DNA of 64,000 bases from Pseudomonas alkylphenolica (GTDB lineage Bacteria; Pseudomonadota; Gammaproteobacteria; Pseudomonadales; Pseudomonadaceae), in NCBI RefSeq assembly GCF_016009175.1, contig NZ_JADUCM010000002.1, positions 248,001-312,000 of the forward strand, written 5' to 3'. Numbering within the stretch: position 1 is the first letter of the stretch; the number at the start of each line of letters is the position of its first letter. The notes beneath the pieces are model-generated. The model was given only the letters and a program-made list of their open reading frames with translations, did not search any database and was not told where the DNA came from. Of this stretch, positions 1 through 8,929 are shown piece after piece. Position numbers and translations under genes: made by a program.

Positions 1-930
1 CTGGTAGCCAAGGACGGTAACGGCCGTGAAGTCGAGATCAACCTGAGCAAGGTGGTTCACGCCTACCAGCCGAACGGCATGGGCTTCTTCACCAAGATGG
101 GCGTGTATTTCGCCAAGGTCTGGGAGTTTCTTAGCGACGACCCACGTGAAGCCAACACCGAAGGCGGGATCTTTCCTGCAATCTTCGGCACCGTGATGAT
201 GACCCTGATCATGGCCGTGATCGTTACCCCGTTCGGCGTGCTGGCGGCGGTATACCTGCGTGAATATGCGCGCCAGGGCCCGGTGACCCGCCTGATCCGT
301 ATCGCGGTAAACAACCTCGCCGGTGTTCCGGCCATCGTTTACGGTGTGTTCGGCCTGGGCTTCTTCGTCTACGTGCTGGGTGGCTCGCTCGACCGCCTGT
401 TCTTCCCTGAAGCGCTGCCGGCGCCAACCCTGGGTACACCGGGCCTGCTATGGGCATCGCTGACCCTGGCGCTGCTGGCGGTGCCGGTGGTGATCGTTGC
501 CACCGAAGAAGGCCTGGCGCGAATTCCGCGTACTGTGCGAGAAGGTTCGCTGGCGCTCGGTGCAACCAAGGCCGAGACCCTGTGGAAGATCGTTTTGCCC
601 ATGGCCAGCCCGGCGATGATGACCGGCATGATCCTCGCCGTGGCCCGTGCCGCCGGCGAAGTGGCGCCGTTGATGCTGGTGGGTGTGGTGAAGCTGGCGC
701 CGTCGCTGCCGGTGGACGGCAACTACCCGTACCTGCACCTGGACCAGAAGATCATGCACCTGGGCTTCCACATCTACGACGTCGGCTTCCAGAGCCCGAA
801 CGTCGAGGCCGCGCGGCCGCTGGTGTACGCCACGGCGTTGCTGCTGGTGCTGGTGATCGCCACGCTCAACCTGTCGGCAGTGTGGATTCGTAACCACCTG
901 CGCGAGAAGTACAAGGCGCTGGACAGCTGA
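1..930 (+). CDS. pstA: Phosphate ABC transporter permease PstA (5' end outside window)
   Basis: Inner-membrane permease of the high-affinity phosphate importer PstSCAB. The frame is open from base 1, so the gene begins upstream; pseudomonad PstA is longer than the E. coli protein and its N-terminal part is missing here. Visible are several hydrophobic segments and the cytoplasmic EAA loop (EGSLALGATKAETLWKIVLP) that contacts the ATPase. A GTG at 52 is in frame, but coding clearly continues before it. It is followed by pstB and phoU, the usual order. Membership of the Pho regulon is expected from the family; its promoter is outside the window. Confidence 0.95.
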   Translation: MVAKDGNGREVEINLSKVVHAYQPNGMGFFTKMGVYFAKVWEFLSDDPREANTEGGIFPAIFGTVMMTLIMAVIVTPFGVLAAVYLREYARQGPVTRLIRIAVNNLAGVPAIVYGVFGLGFFVYVLGGSLDRLFFPEALPAPTLGTPGLLWASLTLALLAVPVVIVATEEGLARIPRTVREGSLALGATKAETLWKIVLPMASPAMMTGMILAVARAAGEVAPLMLVGVVKLAPSLPVDGNYPYLHLDQKIMHLGFHIYDVGFQSPNVEAARPLVYATALLLVLVIATLNLSAVWIRNHLREKYKALDS

Positions 931-953
931 TCGATACACCCTTTTTGCAAGTG

Positions 954-977
954 CCGCCCGTGTGTTGTACCGGGCGG
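954..977. other. Stem-loop in the pstA-pstB gap
   Basis: CCGCCCG (954-960) and CGGGCGG (971-977) form a perfect 7-bp stem with a 10-base loop in the 85-base gap. No T-run follows, so it is unlikely to be a strong terminator. It may tune or stabilise the message between permease and ATPase genes (inference). Confidence 0.45.
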
Positions 978-1015
978 TTCGATGAAACGAAATTGATAGC
1001 GTATGGAGTCTGACC

Positions 1016-1849
1016 ATGCAGCAAGAATCCCACGCCCACGGCATCGACATGTCGGCCCTGGGTCGTACCAAGCAGAGCCTGCAACTGGCTGATGAAACCG
1101 TGGCCATCGAAGTGCCTGGCCTGAGCCTGTACTACGGCGAGAAACAAGCCCTGTTCGACGTCAGCATGAACATCCCGAAACAGCGCGTGACCGCCTTCAT
1201 CGGCCCGTCCGGCTGCGGTAAGTCGACCTTGCTGCGAACCTTCAACCGCATGAACGACCTGGTCGATGGTTGCCGTGTCGACGGTGCGATCAACCTGTAC
1301 GGCAACAACATCTACCGCAAGGGCGAAGATGTCGCTGAACTGCGTCGCCGGGTCGGCATGGTGTTCCAGAAGCCGAACCCGTTCCCCAAGACCATCTACG
1401 AAAACGTGGTCTATGGCTTGCGCATCCAGGGTATCAACAAGAAGCGCGTGCTTGATGAAGCCGTGGAGTGGGCACTCAAGGGTGCCGCCCTGTGGGATGA
1501 GGTCAAGGACCGTCTGCACGAGTCGGCGCTGGGCCTGTCCGGTGGCCAGCAGCAGCGTCTGGTGATTGCCCGCACCATTGCCGTGGAGCCTGAGGTACTG
1601 CTGCTCGACGAACCGTGCTCGGCACTCGACCCGATCTCGACGCTGAAGGTCGAAGAGCTGATCTACGAGCTGAAGTCCAAGTACACCATCGTCATCGTGA
1701 CCCACAACATGCAACAGGCGGCACGGGTTTCCGACTACACCGCCTTCATGTACATGGGCAAGCTGGTCGAGTTCGGTGACACTGACACGCTGTTCACCAA
1801 TCCGGCGAAGAAGCAGACCGAAGACTACATCACCGGTCGGTATGGCTAG
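1016..1849 (+). CDS. pstB: Phosphate ABC transporter ATP-binding protein PstB
   Basis: ATPase that drives phosphate import through PstCA at the inner membrane. The 277-residue protein has a Walker A motif (GPSGCGKS), a Q-loop region (VFQKPNPFP), the ABC signature LSGGQQQR, Walker B ([13 protein letters not shown]) and a switch histidine (VTHNMQQ). The [12 protein letters not shown] segment is typical of PstB rather than other ABC ATPases. The N-terminus carries about 25 extra residues relative to E. coli, as usual in pseudomonads. It lies 85 bases after pstA and 56 bases before phoU and is probably cotranscribed with both. Confidence 0.97.
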   Translation: MQQESHAHGIDMSALGRTKQSLQLADETVAIEVPGLSLYYGEKQALFDVSMNIPKQRVTAFIGPSGCGKSTLLRTFNRMNDLVDGCRVDGAINLYGNNIYRKGEDVAELRRRVGMVFQKPNPFPKTIYENVVYGLRIQGINKKRVLDEAVEWALKGAALWDEVKDRLHESALGLSGGQQQRLVIARTIAVEPEVLLLDEPCSALDPISTLKVEELIYELKSKYTIVIVTHNMQQAARVSDYTAFMYMGKLVEFGDTDTLFTNPAKKQTEDYITGRYG

Positions 1850-1905
1850 GATTCAACGACTGAACGCCGCCTGACAGCACTTACCGGACGCTCCAAGGAT
1901 TTCTC

Positions 1906-2664
1906 ATGATCAATAAAGACAGCCTTACCCACCACATCTCCCAGCAGTTCAACGCCGAACTCGAGGAGGTTCGCAGCCACCTCCTGGCGATGGGCGGTCT
2001 GGTCGAGAAGCAGGTCAATGACGCCGTTACTGCGCTGATCGAGGCCGACTCGGGCCTGGCCCAGCAAGTGCGTGAAGTCGACGAGCAGATCAACCAGATG
2101 GAGCGCAACATCGACGAAGAATGCGTGCGCATTCTCGCTCGTCGTCAGCCGGCCGCTTCCGACCTGCGTCTGATCATCAGCATTTCCAAGTCGGTGATCG
2201 ACCTGGAGCGCATTGGTGACGAGTCGACCAAGATCGCCCGCCGGGCTATCCAGTTGTGTGAAGAGGGTGAGTCGCCGCGGGGTTACGTCGAGGTCCGCCA
2301 CATCGGTGATCAGGTGCGCAACATGGTCCGTGATGCGCTGGACGCCTTTGCCCGTTTCGACGCCGACCTGGCACTGTCGGTCGCCCAGTACGACAAGACC
2401 ATCGACCGCGAATACAAGACGGCGCTGCGCGAGCTGGTCACCTACATGATGGAAGACCCGCGCTCGATCTCGCGGGTACTCAGCGTCATCTGGGCCTTGC
2501 GTTCGCTGGAGCGTATCGGCGACCACGCGCGCAACATCTCTGAGCTGGTGATCTACCTGGTGCGCGGTACCGACGTGCGTCACCTGGGCCTCAAGCGCAT
2601 GAAAGAAGAGGTCGAGGGTGGCAGCGAAAAGGCTAATGTTCCGGCTGAAGCTGACGATAAGTAA
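1906..2664 (+). CDS. phoU: Phosphate signalling regulator PhoU
   Basis: PhoU links the Pst transporter to the sensor PhoR and keeps the Pho regulon off when phosphate is plentiful. The 252-residue helical protein contains two PhoU repeats, each with the characteristic acidic signature: DLERIGDESTKIA near residues 103-115 and SLERIGDHARNIS near 201-213. These bind metal and phosphate in the family. It starts with ATG after an AAGGA-like site. It is the last gene of the pst operon; a strong terminator follows directly. The charged C-terminal tail beyond the second repeat is common in Pseudomonas. Confidence 0.97.
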   Translation: MINKDSLTHHISQQFNAELEEVRSHLLAMGGLVEKQVNDAVTALIEADSGLAQQVREVDEQINQMERNIDEECVRILARRQPAASDLRLIISISKSVIDLERIGDESTKIARRAIQLCEEGESPRGYVEVRHIGDQVRNMVRDALDAFARFDADLALSVAQYDKTIDREYKTALRELVTYMMEDPRSISRVLSVIWALRSLERIGDHARNISELVIYLVRGTDVRHLGLKRMKEEVEGGSEKANVPAEADDK

Positions 2665-2680
2665 GACTGCCCCGAGAACG

Positions 2681-2711
2681 AACGCCCGGCCTTGGCCGGG
2701 CGTTTTCGTTT
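2681..2711 (+). terminator. Rho-independent terminator after phoU
   Basis: AACGCCCGGCC-TT-GGCCGGGCGTT followed by TTCGTTT forms a strong GC stem with a short T-rich tail, 16 bases after the phoU stop. Confidence 0.9.
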
Positions 2712-2826
2712 GCGGTCGAACACCTCAAGGCAGCCGCGAACGAATCGACGAGTCCCGGCGTGAGCCAATGTTTGGCAAATGGCCATCAGTCAGCGTTATG
2801 CTAGTCGGGATTCAATAGGAGTGGCG

Positions 2827-3723
2827 ATGAGTAAAGTCAGTGTGTTGGTTGTGGATGATGCGCCGTTCATTCGCGACCTGGTGAAGAAGTGCCTGCGCAA
2901 CCATTTTCCGGGCATCGTCATCGAAGACGCGGTCAATGGTCGCAAGGCCCAGGCACTGCTGGCCCGTGAAGCTTTTGACCTGGTCCTGTGCGACTGGGAA
3001 ATGCCGGAAATGTCAGGCCTGGAGCTGCTGACCTGGTGCCGCCAGCAGGAATCGATGAAAGCCCTGCCTTTCATCATGGTGACCAGCCGTGGCGACAAGG
3101 AAAACGTGGTACAGGCGATTCAGGCCGGTGTCTCCGACTTTGTTGGCAAACCCTTCACCAATGAACAACTGCTGACCAAAGTGAAAAAGGCCCTGACCAA
3201 GGTCGGCAAGCTCGACACGCTGCTGGCCAGTGCGCCGACGCGCGCCAACTCAGCCTTTGCCAACGACTCGCTGAGCGCTCTGACCGGCGGGCGTGCCGAA
3301 ACGGTGAAGCCAAGCGCTGCGCCAGCCGCCGCAGTTGCACCCGCCAAGCCGCTGATCAATGCGCCAAAACCGGCGGCAGCACCTGCTGGCCGTGGTCAGG
3401 GTCAACTGCGTCTGCCAAGTGGCGTGCAACCCTGTGTGATCAAGGCCCTGAGCCTCAAGGAGGCGCTGCTGGTCGTACGGCGTGGTGAGTCCCTGCCTCA
3501 AGTGCTGGAAGGCGCTGTGCTCGATCTGGAGCAGGGTGAGAGCGCAGAGGTTGCCCGGCTCAACGGTTACCTGCATGCGGTTGCAGCGCTGGAGCCCAAG
3601 CCTGACAGTGACTGGTTGCAGCTGACCTTCAAGTTTGTCGACCAGGATGCCCAGAAGCTGGATTATCTGTCGCGGCTGATTGCGCGCGGTACGGCGCAGA
3701 AGCATTTCGTGCCTGGGGCCTGA
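2827..3723 (+). CDS. Response regulator, receiver domain plus uncharacterised C-terminal domain
   Basis: Two-component receiver protein of 298 residues, positional counterpart of P. aeruginosa PA5364. The receiver domain (about residues 5-120) has the acidic pair VVDDAPF, the phospho-acceptor Asp in LCDWEMPEMSG, the conserved Ser in TSRGD and the Lys in GKPF. An Ala/Pro-rich linker (about 145-195) leads to a C-terminal domain of about 100 residues with no recognisable DNA-binding or enzymatic signature. Start chosen at ATG 2827 behind AGGAG; an in-frame start at 2779 would add 16 residues that are not receiver-like. No sensor kinase is adjacent except phoR, which faces the other way. Role unknown. 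Confidence 0.88.
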   Translation: MSKVSVLVVDDAPFIRDLVKKCLRNHFPGIVIEDAVNGRKAQALLAREAFDLVLCDWEMPEMSGLELLTWCRQQESMKALPFIMVTSRGDKENVVQAIQAGVSDFVGKPFTNEQLLTKVKKALTKVGKLDTLLASAPTRANSAFANDSLSALTGGRAETVKPSAAPAAAVAPAKPLINAPKPAAAPAGRGQGQLRLPSGVQPCVIKALSLKEALLVVRRGESLPQVLEGAVLDLEQGESAEVARLNGYLHAVAALEPKPDSDWLQLTFKFVDQDAQKLDYLSRLIARGTAQKHFVPGA

Positions 3724-3756
3724 TCAATAATTGATCAACAGCCACATACTTCGTGG

Positions 3757-3849
3757 CTGTAGGAGCGAAGCTTGCTCGCGAAGAGCGCTGCCACAGTGTC
3801 ACAGATACACCGCGGCGCCTGCTTCGCCGGCAAGCCTGGCTCCTACAGG
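3757..3849. repeat. Inverted pair of REP elements
   Basis: TGTAGGAGCGAAGCTTGCTC (from 3758) and the reverse complement of a close copy (3816-3849, ending in GGCTCCTACAG) face each other. The core TGTAGGAGC..GCTTGC..GCGAA is the REP palindrome typical of P. putida-group genomes. It fills most of the 254-base gap before the M23 peptidase; nothing else is evident there. Confidence 0.8.
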
Positions 3850-3977
3850 ACCTGGCGGAGCCTGCGATCGAACGCACCGCTCGTCTCCTGGCAGACTGCT
3901 GAAACACTCCCCCCGTACCCCCGGCAAAATCTGCTGCTAGTCTTCGACAGATCTCAACTGTCAAAAAGCCATTACTC

Positions 3978-4874
3978 ATGTCCGCTCGCTTGCTGCTGTT
4001 CTGCGCCGCGTTGCTGGCCGCTGGCCCGTCAACGGCCATGACCCTGTACAAAAGCACCGATGCTTATGGTGTGGTCTCGTATTCCGACCGGCCAATCCCC
4101 GGCGGCGAGCGCTTTGTGTTTCGCGACAGCATGGTCGAGCACTTGCAGGACCAGGTGAAGCTGCACGCGATCACGTCTGCGACCGGGGTGAGCTTCAGTG
4201 CCCGTAACGATACCTACGCGCCTGTGGAGGTGGAGCTGCGTCTGGACGGCCTGAGCAATGCCAAGGGCGGGGCGTCGCGGCTGGTTCGCCGCGTGGTGCC
4301 TGCGCGCGCTGCTGTGGTGCTGACGATCGTCAATGCGCAGCAACCGGGGCAGCCTGTGCGTTACCAGGAGAAGTTCCAGTACGCGCTGGGCAACCCGGGT
4401 CAGCGTTCGCAGGCATTCCGTTATCCGTTGCCATGGCGGGGCGGGCCGTTTCGTGTGACTCAGGGACCGAATGGTGGTTACAGTCATTTTGGCCCCAAAG
4501 GGCGCTACGCAATGGACATCGCCATGCCGGAAGGCACACCGATCATTGCTTCAAGGGCGGGCGTAGTGATCAAGGTCGAAAACAACCAGAGCGGGCGCGG
4601 CACGCACCCGGCGGGGAACTTCGTGAGGATCCTGCATGACGACGGCACCATGGGCGTCTACCTGCACCTGATGCGCGGTTCGGTGGTGGTTCGCGAAGGG
4701 CAGTCGGTGGTGTACGGCACGCCGCTGGCGAAGTCTGGCAACACCGGCAACAGCACTGGTCCGCACTTGCACTTTGTCGTGCAGCGCAACGTCGGGCTGG
4801 AGCTGGTCTCGATTCCTTACCAGTTCAACCAGCCCGTAGGCGGATTGCCAAACTTTACTGCCGGCAACCCCTGA
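3978..4874 (+). CDS. M23-family peptidoglycan peptidase, secreted
   Basis: Probable periplasmic LytM-type metallopeptidase of 298 residues (PA5363-like). An N-terminal signal peptide (about 1-20, ending GPSTAMT) precedes a DUF4124-like segment (LYKSTDAYGVVSYSDRP). A beta-rich middle follows. The peptidase domain (about 165-285) has the zinc-site pattern with HFGPKGRYAMDIAMP (His and Asp), YLHLM and GPHLHFVV (HxH). Key zinc ligands appear present, so it may be an active endopeptidase rather than only an amidase activator. The start lacks a strong ribosome site. It converges on the CBS-domain gene with a 6-base gap. Confidence 0.87.
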   Translation: MSARLLLFCAALLAAGPSTAMTLYKSTDAYGVVSYSDRPIPGGERFVFRDSMVEHLQDQVKLHAITSATGVSFSARNDTYAPVEVELRLDGLSNAKGGASRLVRRVVPARAAVVLTIVNAQQPGQPVRYQEKFQYALGNPGQRSQAFRYPLPWRGGPFRVTQGPNGGYSHFGPKGRYAMDIAMPEGTPIIASRAGVVIKVENNQSGRGTHPAGNFVRILHDDGTMGVYLHLMRGSVVVREGQSVVYGTPLAKSGNTGNSTGPHLHFVVQRNVGLELVSIPYQFNQPVGGLPNFTAGNP

Positions 4875-4880
4875 GGGTAC

Positions 4881-6221
4881 TCAATCGAGCTTGAGCACCT
4901 TGGCCAGGACAATTTTAGGGCCTTTCATCTTCTTGATGATGATGCGCAAGCCTTCGACTTCCAGCACCTCTTCTTCTTCCGGTACGCGCTTGAGGGTTTC
5001 GTACACCAGGCCAGCGAGGGTTTCTGCCTCGATGTGGTCCAGGTCTACGCCCAGCAGGCGTTCGACCTTGAACAGTGGTGTATCGCCACGTACCAGCAGT
5101 TTTCCAGGCTGGTAGGCGAGGATGCCGCGTTCAGCCTTGCGGTGTTCGTCCTGGATGTCGCCGACCAGTACTTCAAGCACGTCTTCCATGGTCAGGTAGC
5201 CAATGACTTTGCCGTCGGCTTCTTCGACCAGGGCAAAGTGCGCACCGCCCTTGCGGAACTGTTCGAGTAGCTGCGACAGCGGCATGTGGCGAGACACGCG
5301 CTCCAGCGGCCGGGTCAGCTCGGCGAGGTTGAAGGATTCGGGGAGATGGTCGAGGTCGGCCAGCTCCAGCAACAGGTCCTTGATGTGCAGCAGGCCGATG
5401 AACTCACCGCGCGCGGCATCGAGTACCGGGTAACGGCTGAACTTGTGCCGGCGGAACATCGCAAGGATGTCCTTGAGCGGCGCGTGGGCATCGAGGTAGA
5501 CCATGTCTTCACGGGAGTTGGCCCAGTCGACCACTTCCAGTTCGCCCATTTCCACCGCCGACGCCAGTACCCGCATGCCTTGATCGCTGGGGTCCTGGCC
5601 ACGGCTGGAGTGCAGGATCAGTTTCAGCTCGTCGCGGCTGTAATGATGCTCGTGGTGCGGGCCGGGCTCACCCTGGCCGGCAATGCGCAAAATGGCATTG
5701 GCGCTGGCGTTGAGCAGGTAGATCGCCGGGTACATCAGCCAGTAGAACAGGTACAACGGCACCGCCGTCCACAGCGACAGCAACTCGGGTTTGCGGATGG
5801 CCCACGACTTGGGCGCCAGTTCACCGACGACGATGTGCAGGTAGGAAATCACGAAGAAGGCACTGAAGAACGAAACCGCCTTGATGACTTCCGGCGACTC
5901 GACGCCGATCGCGGCCAGCAGCGGTTCGAGCAAATGCGCGAAGGCCGGCTCACCCACCCAGCCCAGGCCCAGGGAGGCGAGGGTAATACCCAGTTGGCAG
6001 GCTGAAAGGTAGGCATCCAGCTGGTTGTGTACGGTACGCAGGATTTGGCCGCGCCAGCCATTTTGCTCGGCGATTGACTCGACTTTGGTCGAGCGCAATT
6101 TCACCATGGCGAACTCGGCGGCAACGAAAAAGCCGTTGAGCAACACCAGCAGCAGAGCAAAAAGAATCATGCCGAAGTCGGCGAACAGTGAGGCGAGGCT
6201 AATACCAGGGGAAGGGTCCAT
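4881..6221 (-). CDS. HlyC/CorC-family membrane protein with CBS domains
   Basis: Integral membrane protein of 446 residues, often annotated as hemolysin or CNNM/CorB-type magnesium/cobalt protein (PA5362-like). The N-terminal CNNM/DUF21 domain (about 15-200) has three to four hydrophobic segments and the motif LNGFFVAAEFAMVKLRSTKV. Two CBS domains follow (about 215-345), then the CorC/HlyC C-terminal domain (about 360-440). Ion efflux or transport is inferred from the family; haemolysis is unlikely. It is downstream of phoR on the same strand, separated by 112 bases with a hairpin. Confidence 0.9.
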   Translation of the reverse strand: MDPSPGISLASLFADFGMILFALLLVLLNGFFVAAEFAMVKLRSTKVESIAEQNGWRGQILRTVHNQLDAYLSACQLGITLASLGLGWVGEPAFAHLLEPLLAAIGVESPEVIKAVSFFSAFFVISYLHIVVGELAPKSWAIRKPELLSLWTAVPLYLFYWLMYPAIYLLNASANAILRIAGQGEPGPHHEHHYSRDELKLILHSSRGQDPSDQGMRVLASAVEMGELEVVDWANSREDMVYLDAHAPLKDILAMFRRHKFSRYPVLDAARGEFIGLLHIKDLLLELADLDHLPESFNLAELTRPLERVSRHMPLSQLLEQFRKGGAHFALVEEADGKVIGYLTMEDVLEVLVGDIQDEHRKAERGILAYQPGKLLVRGDTPLFKVERLLGVDLDHIEAETLAGLVYETLKRVPEEEEVLEVEGLRIIIKKMKGPKIVLAKVLKLD

Positions 6222-6246
6222 GATGGGGTTTTACGGGGTCCGTCAT

Positions 6247-6283
6247 TTGAAAAAAGAGAAAGGCCTGCCAGTACGAACTGGCA
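6247..6283 (-). terminator. Probable terminator after phoR
   Basis: TGCCAGT-ACGA-ACTGGCA (6266-6283) is a perfect 7-bp stem. Reading on the minus strand it is followed by GGCC and then a T-rich run (TTTCTCTTTTTT), in the gap between phoR and the CBS gene. Confidence 0.55.
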
Positions 6284-6333
6284 CAAGTCCGCCAATGTAG
6301 CGGGTGGGGGCGCGATTGCCTAGGGGCGGGCCT

Positions 6334-7644
6334 TCAAGAGGCCACGCGCTGGGCAATCTGCACGGGAGCGAAATGGCAGGTAAAGGTGCTGCCGTGTCCG
6401 GGCACGCTGCTGATTTCCAGCCGCGCACGGTGACGCAACAGCACGTGCTTGACGATCGCCAGGCCCAGGCCGGTACCACCGGTGTTGGAGGCGCGGCTGG
6501 AGTCGACCCGGTAGAAGCGTTCGGTCAGGCGCGGCAGGTGCTTGGCGTCGATGCCGATCCCCGAGTCCTGAACGCTCAGGTGCGCACCTTGCTCGTCCAC
6601 CCACCAGCGAATGCGGATCTGGCCTTCGTCCTGGGTGTATTTGACGGCATTGAATATCAGGTTGGAAAACGCACTGCGCAACTCGGCTTCGCTGCCCTTT
6701 AGGTATATCCCCGGGGTGGCTTCCAGGTTGATGCGCTGATTGCGCTGGCCAGACAACGCCAGGGCATCGCTCTTGATCGATTGCAGCAAGGCATCAACGG
6801 CGACCGGCTGATTGTCCGAGGGGTAGTCGGTCGCTTCCAGCTTGGCCAGCAGGAGCAAGTCATTGAGCAACGTTTGCATGCGCCCGCCCTGTTGCTGCAT
6901 CTGCTGCAGCGCGCGAACCCAGCGTGGGTTAACGGCTTCGACGTTGTCGAGCAGGGTTTCCAGATAGCCGGCGATTACCGTCAGCGGCGTGCGCAGTTCA
7001 TGGGACACGTTGGCGACGAAATCCTTGCGCATCTGTTCCAGCTGGTGGATGCGGGTGACGTCGCGCACCAGCATCAGGTGTTCGTTGTTGCCATAGCGGG
7101 TGATGTGCAACTGGATGCGCAAGCGGTCGTTGATTGGCGACGGGATCTCCAGCGGCTCGAGGTAGTTCTCCTGTTCGAAGTACTCCTTGAAGCGTGGATG
7201 GCGCACCAGGTTGGTGACCGGCTGGCCGCTGTCCTGTGGCGTCTTCAGGCCCAGCAGGGTTTCGGCAGCGCGGTTCCACCATTCCAGGTTGCCGTCGCTG
7301 TCGAGCATGATTACCGCGTCCCTGAGAGCGGCGGTGGACTCCTGAACCCGGTCGATCACCGCCTGCAGGCGGCCACGCACGCGCTGGTCGCGGCGTTGCA
7401 GGTGGTAAATGCTGTCGAACACCTCACCCCAGAGGCCATAGCCATCGGGGGGGGCTTCGTCGGGTTTGTGCAGGCGCAGCCACTCATGCAGGCGCAGCAA
7501 CTGCTTGAGGGTCCAGCCCAGGTAAAGCGCCAGGCCCACGGCCAGGCTCCAGCCGTAATAGCCGCTGATCAGGCCGACCAGCAGGCAGGCGGTGATCAGC
7601 AGCAGCATGTGGCGAATCAGGGTGCCATGCCAGTTCTGGTTCAA
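6334..7644 (-). CDS. phoR: Phosphate regulon sensor kinase PhoR
   Basis: Membrane histidine kinase that phosphorylates PhoB under phosphate limitation, with PhoU/Pst as the sensing partner. The 436-residue protein has two N-terminal membrane segments (about 10-50, MLLLITACLLVGLISGYYG) and a PhoR-specific linker. A PAS domain (about 95-195) contains the phrase AVIMLDSDGNLEWWNRAAE. HisKA carries the phospho-acceptor His in NVSHELRTPLTV, and the ATPase domain has N (NLIFNAVKYT), G1 (DSGIGID) and G2 (GGTGLGLAIVKH) boxes. It is downstream of phoB in the same direction, 42 bases apart. Confidence 0.97.
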   Translation of the reverse strand: MNQNWHGTLIRHMLLLITACLLVGLISGYYGWSLAVGLALYLGWTLKQLLRLHEWLRLHKPDEAPPDGYGLWGEVFDSIYHLQRRDQRVRGRLQAVIDRVQESTAALRDAVIMLDSDGNLEWWNRAAETLLGLKTPQDSGQPVTNLVRHPRFKEYFEQENYLEPLEIPSPINDRLRIQLHITRYGNNEHLMLVRDVTRIHQLEQMRKDFVANVSHELRTPLTVIAGYLETLLDNVEAVNPRWVRALQQMQQQGGRMQTLLNDLLLLAKLEATDYPSDNQPVAVDALLQSIKSDALALSGQRNQRINLEATPGIYLKGSEAELRSAFSNLIFNAVKYTQDEGQIRIRWWVDEQGAHLSVQDSGIGIDAKHLPRLTERFYRVDSSRASNTGGTGLGLAIVKHVLLRHRARLEISSVPGHGSTFTCHFAPVQIAQRVAS

Positions 7645-7686
7645 TTAACGAAGCGTCCTTTCCAATACCTTGGCCTGATGACCGGT

Positions 7687-8376
7687 TCAGCTCTTGGTCG
7701 AGAAGCGGTAGCCGGTGCCGCGTACGGTTTGTACCAGATTCTCATAGGCATCACCCAATGCCTTGCGCAGGCGGCGGATGTGCACATCGACCGTGCGCTC
7801 TTCGACGTAGACGTTGCCGCCCCAGACCTGGTCAAGCAGCTGACCGCGGGTGTAGGCCCGCTCCTGGTGGGTCATGAAGAACTGCAGCAGGCGGTATTCG
7901 GTAGGCCCCATCTCGGCCGGTTTGCCGTCAATGGTCACCCGGTGGCTGATGGGGTCGAGCAGCAGGCCGCCGACTTCGATCGGTGCTTCGCCATCGTTGG
8001 GCCCGGCCCGGCGCAGTACGGCCTTGAGGCGGGCGACCAGTTCGCGTGGCGAGAAGGGTTTGGTGATGTAGTCGTCAGCACCTACTTCAAGGCCCTGGAT
8101 CTTGTTGTCTTCCTCGCCCTTGGCGGTGAGCATGATGATCGGAATGTCACCGGTCAGCTCATCGCGCTTCAGGCGTCGGGCCAGTTCGATGCCCGAGGTG
8201 CCCGGGAGCATCCAGTCCAGCAGGATCAGGTCCGGCTTGCGGTCAACGATGATGGCATGGGCCTGCTGGGAGTTCTCTGCCTCCAGGCAGTCATAGCCGG
8301 CCATTTCCAACGCAACGGCGATCATCTCGCGAATTGGCGCTTCGTCGTCAACGATCAGAATGTTTCTGCCAACCAT
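7687..8376 (-). CDS. phoB: Phosphate regulon response regulator PhoB
   Basis: OmpR-family transcription activator of the Pho regulon. The protein is 229 residues, the length I recall for P. aeruginosa PhoB. Receiver domain: acidic pair in [10 protein letters not shown], phospho-acceptor Asp in LLDWMLPG, Thr/Lys in MLTAKGE and TKPFSPREL. Winged-helix domain (about 130-229) ends in [12 protein letters not shown] and RGTGYRFS. I chose ATG 8376 ([11 protein letters not shown]), which has AAGAGG 8 bases before it; ATG 8394 would add six residues and has no good ribosome site. phoR follows directly. A PHO box lies in its promoter. Confidence 0.97.
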   Translation of the reverse strand: MVGRNILIVDDEAPIREMIAVALEMAGYDCLEAENSQQAHAIIVDRKPDLILLDWMLPGTSGIELARRLKRDELTGDIPIIMLTAKGEEDNKIQGLEVGADDYITKPFSPRELVARLKAVLRRAGPNDGEAPIEVGGLLLDPISHRVTIDGKPAEMGPTEYRLLQFFMTHQERAYTRGQLLDQVWGGNVYVEERTVDVHIRRLRKALGDAYENLVQTVRGTGYRFSTKS

Positions 8377-8412
8377 GCTCAAACCTCTTCCCATTCAGGT
8401 GTCTTGGCCCGC

Positions 8413-8446
8413 ATTAGATAACGGAATTATTGCAGTCGTGTGACAA
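8413..8446 (-). promoter_or_regulatory. PHO box and -10 element of the phoBR promoter
   Basis: On the minus strand TTGTCAC-ACGA-CTGCAAT (8446-8429) matches the PhoB consensus CTGTCAT-N4-CTGTCAT at 10 of 14 positions. Exactly 10 bases later is TCTAAT (8418-8413), 5/6 to TATAAT. A PHO box replacing the -35 with this spacing is the classic PhoB-dependent layout, so phoBR is probably autoregulated. Confidence 0.72.
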
Positions 8447-8521
8447 GTCGTGGGGGTTTTAGCAACATTCGGTTACTGGGCTAGGCTTAAATTCCCTATC
8501 CCGAGAAACATGGTGGATCCA

Positions 8522-8896
8522 ATGACACGACATACGCTGAACTGGATGGCGCTTTTCACCGCGGTGGCGCTGGCCTTGCCGGGGATTGCCTCGGCGGATC
8601 ATCACGTCATGATGAAAGACGGTGTGATGGTCGACCATGCAGGGATGACGCTGTACACCTTCGACAAGGACTCAGGTGGCAAGTCCATGTGCAACGATGA
8701 GTGTGCCAAAAACTGGCCGCCGCTGATGGCCAAGCCCGGCGAAAAGGCCGAAGAGGGCTGGACCCAGATCAAGCGCGACGACGGTTCCATGCAGTGGGCG
8801 TACAAAGGCAAGCCGGTGTACACCTTCATCAAGGACAAGAAGGCCGGTGACATGACCGGTGACGGCATGAAAGACGTCTGGCACGTGATCAAGTAG
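8522..8896 (+). CDS. Small secreted repeat protein (COG4315 / PF03640-like)
   Basis: Exported protein of 124 residues. The signal peptide (about 1-24) ends in GIASADH. The mature part has two related repeats: DHAGMTLYTFDKDSGGKSMC followed by CAKNWPP, and YKGKPVYTFIKDKKAGDMTG, typical of the secreted-repeat family of unknown function. Two cysteines in CNDEC may form a disulfide. Start chosen at ATG 8522; ATG 8510 (MVDP) is also possible. It diverges from phoB, and its upstream region overlaps the phoB promoter region, but no separate PHO box is clear for this direction. Confidence 0.85.
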   Translation: MTRHTLNWMALFTAVALALPGIASADHHVMMKDGVMVDHAGMTLYTFDKDSGGKSMCNDECAKNWPPLMAKPGEKAEEGWTQIKRDDGSMQWAYKGKPVYTFIKDKKAGDMTGDGMKDVWHVIK

Positions 8897-8929
8897 CGTC
8901 CCGCCACTGCGCTGACTGCCTTGGCGGCG

